Part shown: one piece after another, positions 59,101-64,000 of the stretch
Layout of the letters: each line of letters begins with the position of its first letter
Position numbering within the stretch: the first letter of the stretch is position 1
Source: Verrucomicrobiota bacterium
GTDB lineage: Bacteria; Verrucomicrobiota; Verrucomicrobiia; Verrucomicrobiales; DEV007
Reading direction: 5' to 3'
Assembly: GCA_020630975.1 (NCBI GenBank)
Contig: JAHDID010000008.1
Location: forward strand, 119,855 to 183,854
Length of the DNA: 64,000 bases
Translations under genes and position numbers: made by a program
Notes under the pieces: generated by a model
What the model saw: the letters and a program-made list of their open reading frames with translations, nothing else
Databases searched by the model: none
What the model was told of the DNA's origin: nothing

Positions 59101-62100
59101 CCGACCCGCAAGCCATCACCCGAAAACTGCTGCATGGCAATACCATTACCTTCAGAGTACCATGCGATCACATAGCCACCATCTTCCAAGTCCGTAACCG
59201 AAGGACGCCCTTGAAATCCACCGGCATCAGTGTTTACCACGAGATTACCACCAAGCGGCGCATTGGTACTGGTGTAACGCTGCATGATAATATCCCCTTG
59301 GCTCTCAAAAGCCACCACATAACCACCATCTTTCAATGTTGCCGCACTTGGGTAGCCCTGATCACCTACTGTGACCGTATTCACCGTGTAAGCGGAACCA
59401 ATTTTGTTATCGTCAGCATCATACTGCTGAGCCTGAAGAGACCACCCATCGCCATCAACACCCATTGTGCGCCAGAATGTGACATAGGTCCCATCCGCAA
59501 GACCAACCACTTCGGGAGTGTAGCTACCAGACTCGGTAGGTAACTGCTCCATCGTAGTCGTCGAACCAGTATCACCAACAGCACTGATGTGGCGAGTTCC
59601 CACACCGCGCCACCCTGCTGTCTCTGCACTATCTGAATGGAAAACCACGGTCCAAGCGCCTGCATCACGCAAAATCAACTCAGCGTCAATAGCATCGTAA
59701 CTGGTGCCCATGAACTGCTTAGGCGCCGCCCCGACTGGTCGCGCTAAGTTATCGTACCAATAACTGAAGAGGTTATCATTACCACTACCATCCTGGACAT
59801 GGTAAAGCACCATAAAGCCTCCATTAGCACCAGCCTGCAGCTCCAACTGATCCATAACGACGCCGGACTGCATGTAAATTTCAAACTCTGCACCATCCAC
59901 ACCGGTGCCTCCAGGACTTCCGGAGAACCCACCACTAGCATCGAGGAGGCGTCCCATCACAGCGTGATCGCCATTCCCACGATCCTCCTGCCATACAATC
60001 GCCAACGTACCATCCGTCCTACGAGTGATAGCCGCATTACTCTGATCGCCCGCACTGGTCTCGTTAACTTGAACCGGCCCGCCCACAGCAGCACCGCCAG
60101 CATCAAAAATCTGCATCATGACGTTATCGTCGGCTCCAGAAGTGTCTGTCCAAGTCATGATATAGCCGCTCGTATCCAGCGCCTCGACATAGACCTCCTC
60201 TCCGCCAGCCATGGTTGCAGGACCACCCACAGGAGTGCCGCTGCTATCATAGAGCTGAGTGTGAGCCCCAGAAGCATCTTGCCACGAAACCGCAAAACCG
60301 CCGTCCTCGGTGGCTATGATCTTTGGCTCGGTCTGATCCCCAGCTGTCGCTCCAGTGTTAACCAAAGTCTCAGCTCCTGGGTTGGCAAAGCTGCTATCAA
60401 AATGACGAAATACGATACCACTACCTGAACCATCAGCACCAACGGCTGCATAGGCCACCACATAAGTACCATCTACCAGTCGAGTCGCTGTAGCACCTTC
60501 ACCTGCAGGAATTTGGCTAGTGCTGAGCTGAAATTCGGAACCGCTATCACTGCTACCATTGATCTTCTGCGCCCGCAAATAATACCCCTCACCCGACGCA
60601 TTCAACTCATCAAACTGAGTCCAAATTTTCATCCAAGTGTTACTACCTGTAGCAACACCGGTCGGATTTGTCGATGCCTCCAACTTCAGACCTGATGCCG
60701 ACTGTAATTGGTTAATCTGACCATTAATGTCTCCTACCAGACCGACAATGATCTCGGCAGGTGCCTCGTTGAGATCGGTCACCTGTATCTGATGCACCTG
60801 AGTGAAGCTATTACCTCCACTATCAGTGATCTGAATCTTAACATTATGGAACTCGCGAACCTCATGATTCAGATCCGTCCCCGCCTTCACCACGATCTGG
60901 TTACCGCTCATCTCGAACCAGTTAAACTCATTCGGATCATCTTCGATGATGGCGTAGGTATAACTATCGCCCGCATCAACGTCTACAGGCGTGACCGTAG
61001 CCACTACAGCACCAGCTTTCTCCCCCGTCCCACTCGCCAGATCATAAGCGATATTTTCGTCAATACTATTAGCATCGAGTGACATACCTGAAACCACATC
61101 GTTTGATCCGTTAATCGTGATCGTTACTGTCTCTACGCTTGAAGCCCCTTGATCGTCCACAACGGTGAAAGCAAAGCTATCAATTAAGGTGTCACCAACA
61201 TCCAGACCTTCAACATCTGCGTTCGAATTGTTCAATGTGTAAATCCAATTACCAGATGAATCGAGATCAAAATCTCCATAGCCCAGATCGCCACTAACTT
61301 GCGACTCGACATTCCACGTCAGCGAAGAACCATTATCCACATCTGTAGCGGTAAGCGATCCTGTATGAACCACATCTACAGCAGCCACCTGAACTAACGC
61401 AGACCTCACCTCTTGTAAGGCGAAATTCGTATCAACTCCTTTAATCCTAAACTCGGCTATTTCAACTCCGTTAGATACAACTCCTTCAGTTCCGATTCGA
61501 AGATGAGGTGTAGCACCATTAGGAATACCAACAGATGCAATACTCCCAACAACAGCTCCGGTAGAATCCAGAAATTCGATTGAGAAATCATCGTCTCTAT
61601 CCTGAACCCCTGCCCTTCCCCAGACATCCACCACAAACTCCACACCTAAAGCAGTTTCCACTGGCGACTGAAGCGTGTAACTGATAACGGAATTTGGCGA
61701 CGAAGCATGATAGCCAGGATCCGCGCTAAACACTATTTCAGGAAGGCTAGATGTCGGATCAGCTGGATCATAGTCAAAACCATCGTCAAGAGTACTATTC
61801 CTTTCAGAATAAGACTGTTCACTCCCTGAAATCAAAGTGGGATTATTCAAAGCCACCTCTGCAGCCACAGACTCAGTCACTTCCCCAACAACATCACCAG
61901 TGATTACAGGAGCATCATTACTACCGTTAATAGTCACCGTAATAGTTTCAGTATCAGTCGCCCCATTATCATCCGTAACAGTCACGGTGATAGTATCTGT
62001 CACCGAGTCACCCACATTGAGAGCATCCACGGTCGCATTAGCCGCATTGGCAGAGAAACTCCAGTTCCCTGAAGCATCCAGACTAAAGGCTCCATACCCG

Positions 62101-64000
62101 CTATCGCTAGCCGCACCAGCAAAGTCACTCCATGTAAGAACCGCTGTGGTATCGACATCTGTGGACGTCAGAGTCCCCGTGATCCCTAGCTCCTCGAGCG
62201 TAAATGCATTCAGAATATTGTTACGATCTGCCGCACTAGCATCATCATCGATGACGATCTCTGTAGAAGTAGCTGTAGCCACAAACGTGTGAGTAATCAC
62301 ATGCCCTTCAGTCGCGGTGGACGCCCCTTGATTGTAAGCATCCAGTATCAGTTGCCCATCCTGGAAAATATCAACGACGCGTGCATTATTATGCAGATCC
62401 ATCACTAGTAACTGGAGCTTGTAGGTCTTTCCGACCTCCAAATCATCCATCGTCACTTTCAGCGCACCATCAGCGTTCGACTGCCAACGTATCCCTTCGA
62501 AAAGGCCTTCCAAATCAGACTCCGATCCTGTGGTAGGGCTACCACTACCATCGAGATCTGCTGCGATGTAGTTAGTGATTGTCTGATTGGCATCGAGCGT
62601 GATACCAGCCGTCGATTGACCGGTAAATTGAGCATCGCCTATCAGAGGGGTGTGACTATCATTACCCAGATTCACGGCATATTTAAAATTACCAGTAAAA
62701 TCCAGATCCGAACTTCCAAATACTGATGTCAAAGCAGTCCCAAGATTCTCTTCAGCAAGCACTCCTGCCTGATCTCCCCCGATCACAGGGTCGTCATTCG
62801 TACCTGTAATCGTCACATCGATCGTCGCTGTAGCGGTAGCCCCTTGATCGTCCGTCACCGTCACAGTAACTTGGTCGATCAAAGTCTCTCCAGCATTAAG
62901 CGCCTGAACTGATGCATGAGAATTGGTCATGCTGTAGGTCCAGTTACCACTGGCATCAAGGTCATAGGTGCCGTAGCCATTATCCCCAGCCTGAGCGCTT
63001 AGGGTTGTCCAGGTTGCTGTGGAACTAGCATCGACATCTGTCGAAGTAACTGTCCCCGTCGCCGAGAGCACAGACTCCTCAGTGGTCGCGCCAGTAGCAC
63101 CAGTCGCCACAGGGATATCGTTAGTGCCATTGATTGTGATATCAATCAATGCGGTGTCAGTCGCACCATTATCATCAGTCACCGTCACGGTGATCTGATC
63201 AGTCAGGGTTTCACCAGCGTTTAGCGCCTGAACTGACGCATGAACATTATTCAAGTTATAGGTCCAGTTACCTGCAGCATCCAGATCGTAACTGCCATAA
63301 CCATTATCCCCTGCTTGCGCACTAAGCACGGTCCAAGCGGCTGTAGCTGTCGCATCAATATCTGTCGATGTAACAGCTCCAGTCACCGATAGACTGGTCT
63401 CCTCTGTCACGCTACCAGCATCACCGGTCGCTACGGGATCGTCATTGGTACCAGTGATCGTGATGTCGATCGTCGTGGTCGCTGTCGCTCCCTGATCATC
63501 CGTGACGGTCACTGTCACCTGATCAGTGAGGGTCTCACTCGCATTCAGTGCCTGCACAGAAGCATGCGCATTATTCATGCTATAGGTCCAGTTACCTGCA
63601 GCATCCAGATTGTAAGTACCATATCCATTGTCGCCAGCCTGGCTACTCAGGGTCGTCCAGGTAGCAGTCGATGTGGTATCGACATCGGTAGATGTGACAG
63701 CCCCCGTAGCCGAGAGAACCGATTCCTCTGTGGTAGATCCAGTATCACCTGTAGGCACAGGCACATCATTGGTACCATTTATCGTGATATCGATCGTGGC
63801 AGTGTCGGTAGCGCCCTGGTCGTCAGTCACCGTCACAGTGATTTGATCGGTGAGCGTTTCGCCAGCGTTTAGCCCCTGCACCGAGGCATGGGCATTGTTC
63901 AGATTGTAGGTCCAGTTGCCAGAAGCGTCTAGATCGTAGCTACCGTAGCCATTGTCGCCTACCTGAGCACTGAGGACCGTCCACGCGGCTGTAGCAGAGG
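53157..64000 (-). CDS. Giant VCBS/cadherin-like adhesin, probable type I secretion substrate, partial at right edge
   Basis: An open frame from the window edge to TAG at 53157, at least 3614 residues. Order from the right: VCBS repeats of 108 residues; two VCBS repeats with inserted beta-sandwich domains (about 62760-61870 and 61860-61090); cadherin-like (61090-60740); a repeat field of about 50-residue units with DGG[YF]xVxW and QR[YF] motifs (60740-58440); two cadherin-like (58440-57790); a second such field (57790-55480); cadherin-like; thrombospondin-3-like calcium loops (about 55195-55060 and 54660-54420); a jelly-roll module (54420-53840); a C-terminal module starting VIDLDGDGAEF (about 53835) with EF-hand-like DxDxDG loops, typical of RTX/type I substrates; a short acidic end. 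No nonapeptide RTX repeats are seen. The N-terminus is outside. Calcium-stabilised surface adhesion is inferred. Confidence 0.88.
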   Translation of the reverse strand, partial: SATAAWTVLSAQVGDNGYGSYDLDASGNWTYNLNNAHASVQGLNAGETLTDQITVTVTDDQGATDTATIDITINGTNDVPVPTGDTGSTTEESVLSATGAVTSTDVDTTSTATWTTLSSQAGDNGYGTYNLDAAGNWTYSMNNAHASVQALNASETLTDQVTVTVTDDQGATATTTIDITITGTNDDPVATGDAGSVTEETSLSVTGAVTSTDIDATATAAWTVLSAQAGDNGYGSYDLDAAGNWTYNLNNVHASVQALNAGETLTDQITVTVTDDNGATDTALIDITINGTNDIPVATGATGATTEESVLSATGTVTSTDVDASSTATWTTLSAQAGDNGYGTYDLDASGNWTYSMTNSHASVQALNAGETLIDQVTVTVTDDQGATATATIDVTITGTNDDPVIGGDQAGVLAEENLGTALTSVFGSSDLDFTGNFKYAVNLGNDSHTPLIGDAQFTGQSTAGITLDANQTITNYIAADLDGSGSPTTGSESDLEGLFEGIRWQSNADGALKVTMDDLEVGKTYKLQLLVMDLHNNARVVDIFQDGQLILDAYNQGASTATEGHVITHTFVATATSTEIVIDDDASAADRNNILNAFTLEELGITGTLTSTDVDTTAVLTWSDFAGAASDSGYGAFSLDASGNWSFSANAANATVDALNVGDSVTDTITVTVTDDNGATDTETITVTINGSNDAPVITGDVVGEVTESVAAEVALNNPTLISGSEQSYSERNSTLDDGFDYDPADPTSSLPEIVFSADPGYHASSPNSVISYTLQSPVETALGVEFVVDVWGRAGVQDRDDDFSIEFLDSTGAVVGSIASVGIPNGATPHLRIGTEGVVSNGVEIAEFRIKGVDTNFALQEVRSALVQVAAVDVVHTGSLTATDVDNGSSLTWNVESQVSGDLGYGDFDLDSSGNWIYTLNNSNADVEGLDVGDTLIDSFAFTVVDDQGASSVETVTITINGSNDVVSGMSLDANSIDENIAYDLASGTGEKAGAVVATVTPVDVDAGDSYTYAIIEDDPNEFNWFEMSGNQIVVKAGTDLNHEVREFHNVKIQITDSGGNSFTQVHQIQVTDLNEAPAEIIVGLVGDINGQINQLQSASGLKLEASTNPTGVATGSNTWMKIWTQFDELNASGEGYYLRAQKINGSSDSGSEFQLSTSQIPAGEGATATRLVDGTYVVAYAAVGADGSGSGIVFRHFDSSFANPGAETLVNTGATAGDQTEPKIIATEDGGFAVSWQDASGAHTQLYDSSGTPVGGPATMAGGEEVYVEALDTSGYIMTWTDTSGADDNVMMQIFDAGGAAVGGPVQVNETSAGDQSNAAITRRTDGTLAIVWQEDRGNGDHAVMGRLLDASGGFSGSPGGTGVDGAEFEIYMQSGVVMDQLELQAGANGGFMVLYHVQDGSGNDNLFSYWYDNLARPVGAAPKQFMGTSYDAIDAELILRDAGAWTVVFHSDSAETAGWRGVGTRHISAVGDTGSTTTMEQLPTESGSYTPEVVGLADGTYVTFWRTMGVDGDGWSLQAQQYDADDNKIGSAYTVNTVTVGDQGYPSAATLKDGGYVVAFESQGDIIMQRYTSTNAPLGGNLVVNTDAGGFQGRPSVTDLEDGGYVIAWYSEGNGIAMQQFSGDGLRVGGEVLVSQSAVATDSVVSVAGLTNGQYMVTWDSAGGDSMIRRINADGTAAGNEVNRTSSDAGDQGFTKVAALKDGGYVMVWESSGGEDGDYGSIMALRVGADGSSVGGKFVANPTGTGHQSQPEVIGLSDGGFIITWKSNHDNGVDQPEVWMQRYGADGNPMGPETKVTVPQTTDTSLDSHGYPAAAELVNGDVVFTWHMEDTKGANNEGIQIRHFQQMGDEEIAGPVILATLSNNDIDDGDSHTYTLINDPTGKLEIINGNEVWLKAGEMFDNLSEFVHSYSIDVEVEDSGGLTLSTTVEIQVYGGIDGPTNIRIEDNNAATEEDVMEVVIADTTGAGSVIGTLDADDPDIDDTFTFQVVYDDPLEYDFFEVVNGNELAIKSGAAFNADVRSNHTVKVQVTDSQGATYIETVAVSVTGTNDAPTDIQLSAHGELVANDEGFAVANTAAPTPRPIFATYADGSYDMIYVASNGWRGGSTFAQRFDANGDADGSARILYTDTHAGYINWGGGQEVQQLADGNWLFIEQFYDGSYSGLQVSVWDSDFSTELTARTRVNDDGGRQQQVHDITVLDNNRVAVVWGNEQGDRAWNTETKVFEYDPVGFGLTEVTSGDTQLNQFTPSVQGIHADAAATNDGGYLAVWASNGQDGSNYAVIGRKVDADGVPQGNEFIINEVTASQQGEHGIDIETLTGGNIVVVYSSYNVDGNHWGIAAKIYGPDGVESNVVTSEFVANTTTASAQIHSELLALSNGGFAVAWRGYNGSEYDVYIQQFDASGAKIGSEILVDDRSADQSQIKLAELANGDVALTWQNNVGVAIGHAQVNLSTEVVTVKDDVSAEVVTGFYRGELVALENGNFMMFYESGGWVRGQEVDPDGNAVGGQINISGGWGPQADRLEDGGFVLTFTVRGGDSGSNTDTPAVIRFGPDGQQIGGRVIMSEYGGWENADDVIALKDGGYVGIYRNHSTTVGETDGSGHSIVAQRFDTDGRLDGSAFVVNHTTANHQLQANGVGLEDGGFVVVYESDSVSGGHYRDIELVQFDAAGNKVGSGVLVNETFLYHQQNPNIIALSDGKVAVIWEAYRSEDGGSTANQTGIFGRVYDTVNGTFVGSEFVVTTVVDGQQRYYDVTELNDGGFIVTWDNAEAREDNMDVRAQRFDSDGNKVGGELIVAQDVGINFSPFVTQNDNGDIAFMFGQNNDQGERSIFQVRTFSMAVSDSVDQGSTVAKLYNTDSEDDDTYTYVLLDGLGGNVIANDGQFEIVGDEIRLLAGQSLDYNVATSHSFTVRVTDSAGNEFEKVVSFEVQESLYRDVDDADADGVVNSLDVDDDNDGIADVYERALKLVSTDANLVSGVYGDPRTTFDGVVNDSSSINGIAFSYSTGETPSFNYELIVSGGQVITGFDMFGGVGGSVAEQPKSYDLTIWNSDGEQVYSGSNSAPSALAFGVPLSLDDLQLGSGLYHVQLTLTSFFHGSSGEMSEVRFRTASGDVVDGTTDVDSDGDGVYDRFDTDSDGGGVFDATEAGASAVSSDGTIDGASNGDGSVSGGNVTGSDLLPGGGMTNPYDGDDDNSDLVFRETFGQGGRTDLSGLNNSATSDYVYEDGTGSNGLDGGAIQIGADQYAIDSEFTAAEDGAWVADNFPGDRTGDANGRAMAFNNDGMLYRATVSDLVIGDTYKLGASILRTYAGGAPNLVLEVYDGATLIDSFDSGDIAAVGQWQDVSFSFVNTASSVDIVLKNTAGDSGNDFMIDDIEMYHVPASVPPVVIDLDGDGAEFNSIADGIEMDVDGDGVQEQTAWASEDDAVLIHDANDNGLVDGRSEFAFADYGDEGATDLEGLRAGFDTNNDGILSADDEQFGEFKIWQDADGDGEVGDGEMISLEEAGIESIGLVSDGVSYESADGDVMVHGESEVVFSDGSTGIAADAEFDYSELVSDEEQPIEVVTETGETVTIDEEAPSPPAQPNAEVSDGGAMPSSSSDDDLIASQGNV
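62790..64000 (-). repeat. 324-bp tandem VCBS repeats
   Basis: Near-identical units of 324 bp (108 codons) repeat in phase. The ACTGA-GCATGA/CATGC-type marker recurs near 62907, 63231, 63555 and 63879, exactly 324 bp apart. Each encodes a VCBS domain (TATDVD-type start, VTVTDDxGATxT, TxNDxPV end). The array continues beyond the right edge. Sequence identity is high at the DNA level, so copy number could vary by recombination and be mis-assembled. Confidence 0.92.

Noticed and set aside
58680..59543. 287-residue plus-strand frame
   Set aside because: Lies antisense to repeated coding of the adhesin and consists of its mirrored repeats.
62790..64000. CRISPR array
   Set aside because: Repeats are 324 bp, coding and in frame as VCBS domains; there are no short repeats with unique spacers and no cas genes.

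Overview
The window most likely comes from a Verrucomicrobiota bacterium or a close relative in the PVC group, probably marine. The reasons are the LEPR-x-L sorting-type motif at the start of a giant surface protein, a formylglycine sulfatase, a Reg_prop hybrid histidine kinase, an MGH1/GH63-like glucosidase, and an spc-type ribosomal operon that lacks rpsN and rpmD. No species can be named from sequence alone, and Planctomycetota is the main alternative. I saw no tRNA or rRNA gene, IS element, CRISPR array or phage gene.

Layout. Positions 1-11527 (minus) are the first 3842 codons of a giant secreted protein with a metzincin-like zinc motif; it runs off the left edge. 11945-16548 (minus) holds an exonuclease-fold protein, a GH57 glycogen branching enzyme, a GYF_2-RDD membrane protein and a sulfatase. 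16667-21729 (plus) holds a His-rich zinc-binding lipoprotein, a glucosidase and an MFS carrier. 21726-23701 (minus) is a cluster of five small secreted proteins that share one short motif and look like an undescribed paralogous family. 23800-28432 is a hybrid sensor kinase with a small partner. 28523-31687 has a pseudopilin, an SMP-30-like lactonase, truB and ribF.

31741-38831 (minus) is the spc-type operon rpmC-rpsQ-rplN-rplX-rplE-rpsH-rplF-rplR-rpsE-rplO-secY-map, separated from the S10 half. 38984-46431 is mixed housekeeping: flavin reductase, a thioredoxin-fold gene with an in-frame UGA exactly where the first Cys of C-x-P-C should be, a 3D-domain protein, OsmC, thiE, DUF4177, an NHL-like propeller, fxsA and rlmN. 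46441-64000 (minus) is a type I secretion island: a giant VCBS/cadherin-like adhesin (more than 3600 residues, running off the right edge), its ABC transporter and HlyD adaptor, then a TolC-type channel and an alpha/beta hydrolase fold protein without the nucleophile serine.

The strongest candidates for something new are: (1) the possible selenocysteine thioredoxin at 39723-40199; (2) the five-gene small secreted family at 21726-23701, with CA-rich leaders and one start codon inside a perfect hairpin; (3) two intergenic arrays of a motif (ATAGGGTACAAT) repeated three times at an exact 21-bp spacing, one of them between rplO and secY; (4) the two giant surface proteins and their unusual internal repeats and inserted domains. 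Positions and motifs were read by eye; domain assignments are by recognition and were not searched.
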